Positions 17,140-24,511 of a stretch of 64,000 bases of DNA are shown here, one piece after another (the stretch's first letter is position 1; each line of letters starts with the position of its first letter). Both the position numbers and the translations under genes were made by a program. The stretch covers positions 42,687 to 106,686 of the forward strand of contig CAZVUM010000008.1 in assembly GCA_964629575.1 (NCBI GenBank), given 5' to 3'. The stretch comes from JAYPWI01 sp964629575 (GTDB lineage Bacteria; Actinomycetota; Acidimicrobiia; Acidimicrobiales; Poriferisodalaceae). Below the pieces are notes generated by a model. The model searched no databases. It saw nothing but the letters and a program-made list of their open reading frames with translations, and was not told where the DNA came from.

Positions 17140-18390
17140 TCAGGGCTTGAGGGCCATCCACGCCTCTTCGACCGGCCACTTGGCGCCCCAGTCCGCTGTC
17201 ACGAACGGGAAGTCGGAGGTGGCGCCGTCTGGTGCGTAGAGCTCCTTCAGTGCCTCGACGCGGAGTCCCGCCTCGGTGATGATTCGGATCATCTCGCCGT
17301 GGCTCACGTGGAACTGGACTCCGTCGACGTCGATCCAATCGAGACGGTTGAGGCCACGTAGGGGGCGCCGGAGTTCGGTGGTGGCCGCGAACTCCTCCCA
17401 CTCGGGAATGCAGGTCATCAGGAGGACCGAGTTACCGAGGAACACGAGGCGCCCTCCGGGCCGGAGCACCCGCGCCGCTTCGGGGATCCACAGCGCCGGG
17501 TCGCACCAGATCGCCGCCCCGTACTCGCTGATGGCCAGATCGAACGACTCATCGGCGAAGGGCAACCGGTGGCCGTCACCGTGAACGAGCCGCAGCGTGG
17601 TGCGATGTTGGTCGGCGAGGCGCCGTGCGGTCGCGAGCTGCTCGGGCGAGTTGTCGAGGCCCACAACGCTCGCAGCCCCCTCGGACAGGCACCAGTTGGA
17701 CACGTACCCAGTGCCGCACCCGATCTCCACGACGTCAGCGCCTTCGACGTCGGCGAGCAGTCCGACCTCCGCTTCGGACACGGCGAATATTCCCCAGCTC
17801 GGATCGGCCTGCCAGGCGCGCTCGCCGAGGGGGGCGAAGAAGTCGGCCCGATCAGCCCAGTAGGAGCGGTTCAGCAGGGTCTGGTCGACCAGCAGATCCT
17901 TGCGAAGGGCGACCTCCGCGATCGCCTCGCCGGGAAGGATCACCTCATCGACACGCGTCCGCCCGTCGAGGGCCCAGCCGTTGCGTTCGTAGAAGGCCTG
18001 GGATCGGCGGTTCGCCTCGAAGGTCCAGAGCTCTGCCGTTACGCACCCGGTGCGTCTGAGGATCCGCTCCCCGACGGCGAGCAGTTCTTTGCCGAGGCCG
18101 GTGTCCCAGTGCCCGGGTTCGACGTACAGGAGGTGGAGTTCGCCGTGGTCACCTCGGAGGGGTCCCGCGAGAACGTGGCCGACGATCCGCCCGTCGATCC
18201 ACGCCGCGATCCACATTCCACGCGGTTCGGCATCTTCGAACCAGCGAGCGAACAGGTCCCGACGATCTCGCCAATCGAGCGACTCGAGGCGGTCATCGGG
18301 AACCAAGCCCCGATACGCGACCTGCCAGATGTGGGTGTGGAGCTGCGCCACCTCGTCGAGGTCATCGCGGGCGAGCTCGCGCAGCTGCAT
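17140..18390 (-). CDS. GNAT acetyltransferase-SAM methyltransferase fusion protein
   Basis: One uninterrupted 416-residue frame encodes two enzymes. Residues 1-160 form a GNAT domain (LHLLYVEPGHWDTGLGKELL, SQAFYERNGWALDG). Residues about 175-416 form a class I methyltransferase (VVEIGCGTGYVSNW, VVGLDNSPEQLATA, EAARVLRPGGRLVFL). Each domain is complete. A fusion of this order suggests sequential acetyl and methyl transfer, or substrate channelling, but no substrate can be named. The nitrobindin gene lies 12 nt upstream, so they are probably one transcript. Confidence 0.88.
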   Translation of the reverse strand: MQLRELARDDLDEVAQLHTHIWQVAYRGLVPDDRLESLDWRDRRDLFARWFEDAEPRGMWIAAWIDGRIVGHVLAGPLRGDHGELHLLYVEPGHWDTGLGKELLAVGERILRRTGCVTAELWTFEANRRSQAFYERNGWALDGRTRVDEVILPGEAIAEVALRKDLLVDQTLLNRSYWADRADFFAPLGERAWQADPSWGIFAVSEAEVGLLADVEGADVVEIGCGTGYVSNWCLSEGAASVVGLDNSPEQLATARRLADQHRTTLRLVHGDGHRLPFADESFDLAISEYGAAIWCDPALWIPEAARVLRPGGRLVFLGNSVLLMTCIPEWEEFAATTELRRPLRGLNRLDWIDVDGVQFHVSHGEMIRIITEAGLRVEALKELYAPDGATSDFPFVTADWGAKWPVEEAWMALKP

Positions 18391-18402
18391 GGATGGGGTG
18401 GA

Positions 18403-18891
18403 CTACTCGGCGCGCTGCAAGGTGGCGCTCAGGTGGTGCTGCAGCGGCTGGCCCACCGCCGCCATCGACATGTCGTACGTGAGCGTGTCCCCGCTCATCC
18501 TGACCACACGCTCGACCGCTTCGACGTCCTTGGCGGATGGCGAGGTGATGACCTGAACGGTGGCGAGACGGAGCTCGAGACCGTTCGGTGTCGCGCTGAC
18601 CGATCCGGTGTGTACCTCGAGGATGCCCGAGGGTTGGGTGAGAACCAGCTCGATGCTGCCGTCGCCCTGCGGCCGGAAGTAGCCCTGCTCGGCGTGGAGG
18701 GGGAGGTCGGTGGAGGCATCTCGAGTCTTTTGTCCGTATGCGACGAACGGCTTGCCGACATGACCGAAGCTGACCTCTTCGAAGTATTCGAAGTCCTCGA
18801 TCGTCGGATAGTGCCCGGCTCCTCGACCGCGCCAGACGCCCAGCAACGGCTGCAGCAGCTCACACAAAGGGTGCAGCTGGGGTGGATTCAT
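18403..18891 (-). CDS. Nitrobindin (THAP4-like heme-binding beta-barrel)
   Basis: A 162-residue FABP-like beta-barrel with the nitrobindin signature GVWRGRGAGHYPTIEDFEYF near residue 18-38 and a C-terminal His-His (LQHHLSATLQ) in the heme-ligand region. Family members bind ferric heme and handle NO or peroxynitrite. It is divergent from the selenoprotein gene across 44 nt, and in front of the GNAT-methyltransferase gene. A redox or NO-related theme with the SelW-like protein is an inference. Confidence 0.9.
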   Translation of the reverse strand: MNPPQLHPLCELLQPLLGVWRGRGAGHYPTIEDFEYFEEVSFGHVGKPFVAYGQKTRDASTDLPLHAEQGYFRPQGDGSIELVLTQPSGILEVHTGSVSATPNGLELRLATVQVITSPSAKDVEAVERVVRMSGDTLTYDMSMAAVGQPLQHHLSATLQRAE

Positions 18892-18935
18892 CGGGACCTC
18901 GCTACGCTTGCGGACAACCGGAAAGGGACCACACG

Positions 18936-19199
18936 ATGCACCACATCGAGATCACCTACTGCGTTCCTTGAGACTATTCCGACCACGCCGTGAGCGCGGT
19001 TCGAGATCTTCTCACCAACTACCAGCACATCATCGCTGATCTCCGTCTCGTCACCGGAGGCCAAGGCGTGTTCGACGTCACGGTCGACGGCGCGACGATC
19101 TATTCCAAGCACCAGACCGGCCGCCATGCCGAGGACGGCGAGGTCCTCGATCTGTTCAGGGAACTCGTCGGTCCAGGGGTCCCGGTCTACGGCACCTGA
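18936..19199 (+). CDS. SelW-like (Rdx family) selenoprotein, UGA read as selenocysteine
   Basis: ATG 18936, preceded by AAAGGGA, opens an 87-codon frame with one in-frame TGA at 18969-18971 and a final TGA at 19197. Read as Sec, codon 12 completes the motif C9-V-P-U12, the CxxU redox motif of SelW/SelT/Rdx proteins. The rest fits the family: the hydrophobic helix after the motif, then VTGGQGVFDVTVDGATIYSKHQTGR, the beta-hairpin with TGGxGxFxVxVdG. Standard gene finders would start at 18990 and lose the active site. A SECIS-like hairpin follows the TGA. selA/B/C/D are not in the window. Confidence 0.85.
18980..19003 (+). promoter_or_regulatory. Candidate bacterial SECIS hairpin
   Basis: Just after the in-frame TGA the mRNA can fold CGA-CC-x-CGC around loop CGTGA and back GCG-x-GG-(bulge)-TCG. 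The loop begins 17 nt after the UGA and has G as its second base, both in the range described for bacterial SECIS elements recognised by SelB. The pairing has one mismatch and one bulge and was worked out by eye. Confidence 0.55.
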
Positions 19200-19220
19200 G
19201 CTCGTTCGGCGGGCGTCGGC

Positions 19221-20030
19221 TCAGCCACCACCGTGCTCGCGCGCCGGGCCGCGCAGCGTCGCGCCCCCGTCGACCACGAGCGTCTGACCGGTGATGTAGC
19301 GCGCCTCATCGGAGGCCAGGTACCGAACCGCGGCGCCGATGTCCCACCCTGACCCCTCGACACCGAGAACGCTCGCCGTGCGCCGAGCTTCGGCGGCTTC
19401 GAGTGGCATGTCCTCGCCGCCCACCATCGGGGTGCGCACTGGTCCCGGCGCGACGCAGTTCACTCGAACCCCGTCGGGCCCGTGGTCGACAGCCATCGCG
19501 GCGGTCAAGGCCATGACCGCGCCCTTCGACGTCGAGTAGGCGGTGAGGCCCCGAGGTCGCAGCGCCGAGATCGACGAGATGTTCACGACGGACCCGCCAC
19601 CGCTGGCGGCCATCGCCGGGACGGCGTAGCGCGACGTGAGCACCATCGAATGGACGTTCACCTCCATGATCCGCTGCCACTCGTCGAGGTCGGCCGACAC
19701 CACCGAACCGCGGCCGCCGATGCCGACGTTGTTGACGAGGATGTCGAGGCGCCCCCAACCGCTCGCCGCGGCTTCGACCATGGCCCGACACGCGTCCTCG
19801 TCAGTCACGTCGGCTTCGTGGGCGATCGCGGCCCCACCTTCATCGCGGATCATCTCCACGGTGCGCGCCGCCAGCTCCATCCGGCGGTCGACCACCACCA
19901 CCTGCGCCCCCGCCTCGGCGAGGAGCATCGCCGCGGCGCGTCCGTTTCCGATGCCGTCGCCCGCAGCTCCCCCACCGGTGACGATCGCCACCTTATCCAT
20001 CAGGTCTCGTGAAGCACGTTTGGCCGCCAT
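19221..20030 (-). CDS. Short-chain dehydrogenase/reductase (SDR)
   Basis: A 269-residue classical SDR: cofactor motif TGGGAAGDGIGNG (an insert-bearing form of TGxxxGxG), NNVG, catalytic Ser in ISSIS, YSTSK with Tyr/Lys, and ending GQTLVVDGGATLRG. NAD(P)-dependent oxidoreductase of unknown substrate. Start: ATG 20030 has CAGAAT 6 nt upstream, as in other leaderless starts here; the internal ATG at 20000 is a possible alternative. A palindromic repeat begins 12 nt upstream of the start. Confidence 0.88.
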   Translation of the reverse strand: MAAKRASRDLMDKVAIVTGGGAAGDGIGNGRAAAMLLAEAGAQVVVVDRRMELAARTVEMIRDEGGAAIAHEADVTDEDACRAMVEAAASGWGRLDILVNNVGIGGRGSVVSADLDEWQRIMEVNVHSMVLTSRYAVPAMAASGGGSVVNISSISALRPRGLTAYSTSKGAVMALTAAMAVDHGPDGVRVNCVAPGPVRTPMVGGEDMPLEAAEARRTASVLGVEGSGWDIGAAVRYLASDEARYITGQTLVVDGGATLRGPAREHGGG

Positions 20031-20041
20031 CCCCCGATTCT

Positions 20042-20090
20042 GGTGCCTGGCACTCCGTGTGACGATCCGTAACAGAAAGTGCCAGGCACC
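20042..20090. repeat. Palindromic repeat with GTGCCTGGCAC/GTGCCAGGCAC arms, copy 1
   Basis: Arms GGTGCCTGGCACT (20042-20054) and AGTGCCAGGCACC (20078-20090) are exact inverted repeats around 23 nt containing CCGTAACA. A relative lies at 44898-44954. The arms are themselves nearly palindromic. It fills the space between the divergent SDR and CMD genes and so overlaps their promoter region. Confidence 0.8.
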
Positions 20091-20109
20091 TCGGACATAC
20101 GATGCGCCG

Positions 20110-20658
20110 ATGGCACGCCTTCCGTATCTCAGCGCCGAGGATCTCGACGAGGCCGACCGCGAACTCCTCGCGCGCGACATCCACCTCAACCGGCTTCTGG
20201 CCCACAATCCCAAGGGAGCTCGAGCGTTCGGGCGGCTCGGTGGCTGGATCCGCTTCAGCCAGACACTCGACGCTCGACTTCGGGAGCTCGCGATTCTTCA
20301 GGTCGGATGGCGTGCGCGCAGTCCGTACGAATGGAGTCACCACGTGAAGCTGGGACTCGAGTTCGGCTGCAGCGAGGACGACATCGCCGGGATCGCCCGC
20401 CTCGACGCCGGCGAACCCACCCACTTCGACGAGCTCGATCTTGCCGTGCTGGGAGCAGCGGATCAGATCGCCGATGACCTCGAGGTCGACGACGCCACAT
20501 GGGCGACGCTGAACGACCACCTGTCAACCGAGGAGGTCATGGACCTCGTTCTGGCTGCCAGCTTCTACTGCATGGTCGTGCGGGTTCTCGCCACCCTGCA
20601 GATCGACGTCGAGGAGGACTACCAGGGCTACCTCGACCGCTTCCCGCTACCCGACTGA
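20110..20658 (+). CDS. Carboxymuconolactone decarboxylase (AhpD-like) family protein
   Basis: A 182-residue all-helical protein of the CMD family: LDARLRELAILQVGW, then SPYEWSHHVKLGLEFG at the active-site helix, and VMDLVLAASFYCMVVR. The CxxC redox pair of AhpD is absent and replaced by EW-x2-H, so an AhpD-type peroxidase reaction is unlikely; it is closer to the decarboxylase or unknown subgroup. The ATG follows TACGAT by 6 nt with no Shine-Dalgarno (leaderless type). Confidence 0.85.
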   Translation: MARLPYLSAEDLDEADRELLARDIHLNRLLAHNPKGARAFGRLGGWIRFSQTLDARLRELAILQVGWRARSPYEWSHHVKLGLEFGCSEDDIAGIARLDAGEPTHFDELDLAVLGAADQIADDLEVDDATWATLNDHLSTEEVMDLVLAASFYCMVVRVLATLQIDVEEDYQGYLDRFPLPD

Positions 20659-20694
20659 TCGGTGCAATGTGGCTCCCGGGACCGACCTGGAGAG

Positions 20695-22347
20695 TCAGCG
20701 GGCGACCGTCACGCTGCCGGCGACCGGATCGACGGTGATGGTGGCGCCTTCTGCGATCAGATCCATCGCGCCGGTCGCGCCGATCACCGCGGGAACCCCG
20801 AGCTCACGTGCGATCACGGCCGCGTGGCAGAGCAGGCCGCCCTCTCCGACGACCATCGCGCCGGCGCTCGCGATCACCGAGTTGTAGGTGGGCGCGGTCC
20901 ACGACGCGACGAGCACATCGCCCGCCTCGAATGTTCCGAGCACGTCCTCGGGCCGCGATGCCAGCCGGGCCCGCCCGGTGTAGCTCGTGTCGCCGATGCC
21001 CATCCCTTCGAGCGGCCGGCCGCCCTCGTCCTTCTCCATCAGCGCCACGCACGCGAGCACCGACTCTGTGAGGCGGCGAAGCCCGTAGGGGAAAGCGGAG
21101 GGGTCGACCTCGCCGGGCGGGTCACCGAGGAAGAGCGGCGGGTCCAGAGTCGCCTCCCACGCACGCTGTGCCGCGCGCTCGTCGATCTCAGCGTTGGTGA
21201 GAGGCGAGGTGCCTCGCACCGCGGCTGCCAATTCGTCTGTGTCGAGCTCGAAGACACGGTCGGGCAACGAGAGGAGGCCCGTCGCCACCAGCCGGCCCGC
21301 GGCCTCGAGATAGGCCCGCCGGGTGAGTCCGATCGGCCACTCGGCGGTGAGCGGACCGTTGTCGTCGCGGAGCCCATAGGCCCGCCGCGCCGCATCGAGC
21401 AGCTCGTCGAAGAGGGCGCGGTCCTCCTCCGGGACCTGTCGACGCGTCTCCTGGATCAGGTCCTGGGCGGCGCTGTCGTCCGGCTCCACCCAGGCTGCGC
21501 CGGCGTGGATCACAGCGATCACCGTCGCCGGGACTTCACACACGGCGAGCCCTTCGATGTCGTAGCTCGACACGATGCGCCAGGCGTACAGAGCCATGTA
21601 CGCATCGAGCGACGCCGAGCTCGCAGGTCCCGCGGCACGGACCTCGTCGAGCGTCGAGACGGCGGTCGGATCGACGCCCTCGCTCCGCAACGCGTTGGCG
21701 ATCCTGGCGCCCATCTCGCCGGCCTCGCGTGTCGCCGGCGAGGCGCCCCTCAGCATCAGCATCATCTGTTGCAGGTCGAGCCCCCACCGCACCCCGTGAG
21801 CGAGCATGTCACCGATCGGCCCCATGTCGGTTCCGTGCAGAACGTGGTGGCGGCGGTTGCCCGCATAAAGGTGCGCCTCGATTCGTTCGACGTGGTCGGC
21901 CAACTCAGCATCCGACATCACCTCGATCGCTTCGCTCTGCAGTGCCTGGTTGCGCTCGATCCATTCGAACCTCTCCTTGGTCTCCCACACCGCAAGCGGC
22001 TCGAGGATGGCGTTCGTCTCGAAGATCTCGACGGCCCGTTTGTTGCGCCTTCGCAGTCCGGGGTGCAAGCGCGAGATGGCCCACAACACCGGCTTCGGGA
22101 CCGGCTTGTCCGCCCGATTCTCACCCCCGAGCGGCACCACCCGCCGGTATAGACCACCACGCACCATGCGCACGCTGATCTTCTCCAGCGGAGCGCCGTA
22201 CCGCTCGAACACCTCGCTGTACGCGTCGTCCATCACGGTCGACATCACCCGGCGGAATGCCGGTGTCCCCGCCGGAGGCGCATGCGAGACGTCGCGCTCC
22301 CACGAACCGGGACCCGGCGCTTCCCACGTCACGTCTGTGTCGCTCAT
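20695..22347 (-). CDS. PEP-utilizing mobile (phosphohistidine) domain protein
   Basis: A 550-residue protein. The last 80 residues are a phosphohistidine swivelling domain with GGLLCHAAVIARELGVPAV, where the family normally has GGxxSHAAVxAR; the phospho-accepting His is kept. The first 400 residues are a helical region I do not recognise. No ATP-grasp or PEP-binding barrel is present, so it resembles part of a rifampin phosphotransferase or PEP synthase lacking its catalytic partner. Start ATG 22347 has GAAGGAG upstream and overlaps the tetR stop. Probably repressed by that TetR protein. Confidence 0.8.
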   Translation of the reverse strand: MSDTDVTWEAPGPGSWERDVSHAPPAGTPAFRRVMSTVMDDAYSEVFERYGAPLEKISVRMVRGGLYRRVVPLGGENRADKPVPKPVLWAISRLHPGLRRRNKRAVEIFETNAILEPLAVWETKERFEWIERNQALQSEAIEVMSDAELADHVERIEAHLYAGNRRHHVLHGTDMGPIGDMLAHGVRWGLDLQQMMLMLRGASPATREAGEMGARIANALRSEGVDPTAVSTLDEVRAAGPASSASLDAYMALYAWRIVSSYDIEGLAVCEVPATVIAVIHAGAAWVEPDDSAAQDLIQETRRQVPEEDRALFDELLDAARRAYGLRDDNGPLTAEWPIGLTRRAYLEAAGRLVATGLLSLPDRVFELDTDELAAAVRGTSPLTNAEIDERAAQRAWEATLDPPLFLGDPPGEVDPSAFPYGLRRLTESVLACVALMEKDEGGRPLEGMGIGDTSYTGRARLASRPEDVLGTFEAGDVLVASWTAPTYNSVIASAGAMVVGEGGLLCHAAVIARELGVPAVIGATGAMDLIAEGATITVDPVAGSVTVAR

Positions 22348-22937
22348 GACGACTCCTTCTTCTTCGACTCGGCGTCCTGGAGGAGGACTTCGATAGCGGT
22401 GGCCGCAAGACGGGCCGCGTGATCGGGTGGGTGTCCCATGCGGTCCCCCAACTCGAGGAACATGGAGCTCGATGACATCGCGATCACCACATCGACGAGA
22501 TCTGATCGCTCGGCCGGATCGAGGTGCGCGAGCCGCTCCGCCAATGCGCCCCCGAGGTTGTGGCGCCATTCGTCGAGGCGCAGTTGCCGCACCTCACGGC
22601 CGCCCGGGCTCCCGTGCTGGGCTCGCACCCCGGCGATGTTCTGGGCGAAATCGGTCCACAGGGCGGCGAGGTAGGGCTCGGTTCCCTGGCGGCGAATCGG
22701 ATCGGTCCGGCTGATCTGCTGGGCGCGCTCGGCATGCCAGTTCGCCGCTGATCGAACCAGCTCGGCCTTGGTCGGGAAGTAGCGGTACACGGTCCGCAAC
22801 GAGACGCCCGCCCGCTTCGCAACCATCGGCATCGAGATCGTGGCCGGTGACTCGGTGTCGAGAAGTTCGAGCAGGGCCCACCGGATGCGATCGTGGGTCT
22901 GGGATCGCTGGACATCTCGCAGCGAGCGATCACTCAT
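22344..22937 (-). CDS. TetR family transcriptional regulator
   Basis: A 197-residue TetR repressor: the helix-turn-helix spans residues about 35-55 (ISMPMVAKRAGVSLRTVYRYFPTK), followed by an all-helical ligand-binding domain. The ATG at 22937 is chosen because a promoter (TTGACA, 18 nt, CATGAT) would start transcription on that ATG; the in-frame ATG at 22949 lies inside the -10. A perfect inverted repeat overlaps the promoter, so autorepression is likely. It is co-transcribed with the PEP-mobile-domain gene by overlap and divergent from the CoA-transferase gene. Confidence 0.9.
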   Translation of the reverse strand: MSDRSLRDVQRSQTHDRIRWALLELLDTESPATISMPMVAKRAGVSLRTVYRYFPTKAELVRSAANWHAERAQQISRTDPIRRQGTEPYLAALWTDFAQNIAGVRAQHGSPGGREVRQLRLDEWRHNLGGALAERLAHLDPAERSDLVDVVIAMSSSSMFLELGDRMGHPPDHAARLAATAIEVLLQDAESKKKESS

Positions 22938-22974
22938 GACACGAATCATGCCATACTGTCACGATTCGTGTCAA
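22937..22974 (-). promoter_or_regulatory. tetR promoter with overlapping operator
   Basis: Perfect inverted repeat TGACACGAATC (22937-22947) and GATTCGTGTCA (22963-22973) with 15 nt between. On the reverse strand TTGACA (22974-22969) and CATGAT (22950-22945) are separated by 18 nt, and the tetR ATG begins 7 nt after the -10. A repressor on the repeat would cover the -35, the -10 and the start codon, and probably also affect the divergent CoA-transferase gene. Confidence 0.75.
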
Positions 22975-23007
22975 CGGTCGATCCTGCTGGTTGCGTAGGG
23001 TTCGGGC

Positions 23008-24225
23008 ATGACCGCGCCGCTGTCCGACATCGTCGTTCTCGACTTGACCCGTGCGCTCGCCGGGCCGATCGCCTCTCGCTTGCTGGCTGATCTGGGCGCC
23101 CGCGTGATCAAGGTCGAGCCACCGGCAGGTGACCTGACGCGGTCGATCGTGCCGCGAGTGGACGGCATGTCCGCCTACTTCGCCCAGTACAACGCCGGGA
23201 AGGAGTGCGTCTCCATCGACCTCACATCGCGAGAGGGACGGGACCTCTTTCTCCAGATGGTCGAGCACTGCGACGTCGTGCTCGAGAACTACCGACCCGA
23301 CGTGCTCGAGCGCATGGGGCTGGGGTTCGACACCCTCCGCGACCGCAATCCCACGGTGGTGCTCGCGTCGGTGAGCGGGTGGGGCCACGGCAACTCACGG
23401 TCGCTGCAGGGCGCATTCGCTTCGACGATTCATGCCGAGGCCGGCGTGACCGAGATGGTGGCTCGTCGTCGTGGGGACGAGACGTTTCGCAACGATCCCA
23501 TGTCGCACTCCGACACCTACACGGGCCTGCACGCCCTGAGCGCGGTGCTGGCAGCGCTTCATCTACGGGATCGGACGGGCGAGGCTCAGCAGGTCGAGGT
23601 CGACATGGCGGAGAGCACGCTGACCGTCAACGATCTGGCGTCGGTCGAGATGACGGGCGAGGATCCGGTGGTCGGCTTTCGTTCGGGCCAGAACTGGTCG
23701 GGCATCTACGAGATGGCATCTGGGCGACGCGTCAACATCACCCTCGACGTCACCACCAACGGCGGGTTCGAGATCGTGCAGAGGGCGCTGGGTCGGCCCG
23801 ACCTCGCCGACGACCCGCGATTCGCCGAGATCGAGAGTCGGGTCACCCATCGCGCCGAACTCGAGTCGATCGTCGCGGACTGGGTGCGCGGTTTCGAGAC
23901 CGCGGCCGACGTCGAGGCGGCGATACCGGAGACGGCTGTGCTCGCGGCGGAGGTTCGAACCGTGCGCGAGCTCGCCGAGACTGAATGGGCGGCCGAGCGC
24001 GGGGCGTTCGTCGACGTCGACACGGGGCGGGGGGAGACGGTCACGGTGCCGCAGTCGCCCTTCCGGTTCCGAGGCGTCGATACCGGCGTGGGTCCCGAGG
24101 CCCACTACCGCGGCCAGGACAACCGAGCCGTGCTGTCGGAACTGCTGGGCCTGGGCGACGCCGAACTCACCGCCCTCGAAGACGCCGGCGTAATCAGCGC
24201 CCGCCCACCCCGCTGGGCCCGCTAG
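23008..24225 (+). CDS. CaiB/BaiF family (class III) CoA transferase
   Basis: A 405-residue class III CoA transferase: N-terminal VVLDLTRALAGPIASRLLADLGARVIKVEPP, a middle VLENYRPDVLERMG, and NDPMSHSDTYTGLHA holding the catalytic aspartate that forms the acyl-enzyme anhydride. It moves CoA between carboxylic acids. ATG 23008 lies 6 nt after TAGGGT, a leaderless-type promoter. The operator of the divergent tetR gene is 34 nt upstream and may control both. The substrate is unknown. Confidence 0.92.
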   Translation: MTAPLSDIVVLDLTRALAGPIASRLLADLGARVIKVEPPAGDLTRSIVPRVDGMSAYFAQYNAGKECVSIDLTSREGRDLFLQMVEHCDVVLENYRPDVLERMGLGFDTLRDRNPTVVLASVSGWGHGNSRSLQGAFASTIHAEAGVTEMVARRRGDETFRNDPMSHSDTYTGLHALSAVLAALHLRDRTGEAQQVEVDMAESTLTVNDLASVEMTGEDPVVGFRSGQNWSGIYEMASGRRVNITLDVTTNGGFEIVQRALGRPDLADDPRFAEIESRVTHRAELESIVADWVRGFETAADVEAAIPETAVLAAEVRTVRELAETEWAAERGAFVDVDTGRGETVTVPQSPFRFRGVDTGVGPEAHYRGQDNRAVLSELLGLGDAELTALEDAGVISARPPRWAR

Positions 24226-24247
24226 CTCACCCTCCGCGCGCAGTAGG

Positions 24248-24267
24248 GGTCAGACACGTGTCTGACC
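24248..24267. repeat. 20-bp perfect palindrome GGTCAGACACGTGTCTGACC
   Basis: Exact palindrome just after the CoA-transferase gene. A related element follows at 24365-24388 in the same orientation, with similar bases before it (CAGTAGGGGTCAGAC and CACTAGGGGTCAGAC). The GTCAGACnC motif resembles REP sequences mobilised by TnpA-REP transposases, a comparison made from memory. Confidence 0.75.
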
Positions 24268-24364
24268 ACTTCTTGGGCCCTGGCGGGCAAATGTGCAGGT
24301 CAGGGAGGTCTTGCGGGAACCACCACCGCGGTTGGCGTTGCGACCTCACTCCTCGTGCGCACTA

Positions 24365-24388
24365 GGGGTCAGACCCGTGTCTGACCCC
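24365..24388. repeat. Related palindrome GGGGTCAGAC-N4-GTCTGACCCC
   Basis: Perfect 10-bp arms (24365-24374 and 24379-24388) around CCGT. With the palindrome at 24248 it forms a direct pair spaced 117 nt apart between the CoA transferase and groEL genes. No gene is seen in the roughly 100 nt between the two. Confidence 0.75.
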
Positions 24389-24426
24389 ATCGGGACGGAT
24401 CACGCGGAGTGCTTGGGAGGACGCGG

Positions 24427-24453
24427 AAGGAGCGCCCCGCAGGGGCGCTCCTT
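24427..24453. terminator. Strong hairpin between the convergent CoA transferase and groEL genes
   Basis: A 12-bp perfect stem AAGGAGCGCCCC/GGGGCGCTCCTT with loop GCA. It lies 59 nt past the groEL stop and 200 nt past the CoA-transferase stop. A short TTCGTTT follows on the forward strand and there is no T-run on the reverse strand, so it is a plausible but weak-tailed intrinsic terminator for either gene. Confidence 0.65.
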
Positions 24454-24511
24454 CGTTTGGATCTCGCTTGGATCTCGTTCGGATCGCGTTGGGTGTGTTT
24501 CGACCCTGCGA

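Noticed and set aside
18990..19199. A 69-residue gene starting at GTG 18990
   Set aside because: This is only the part of the SelW-like protein after the UGA; the active site lies upstream.
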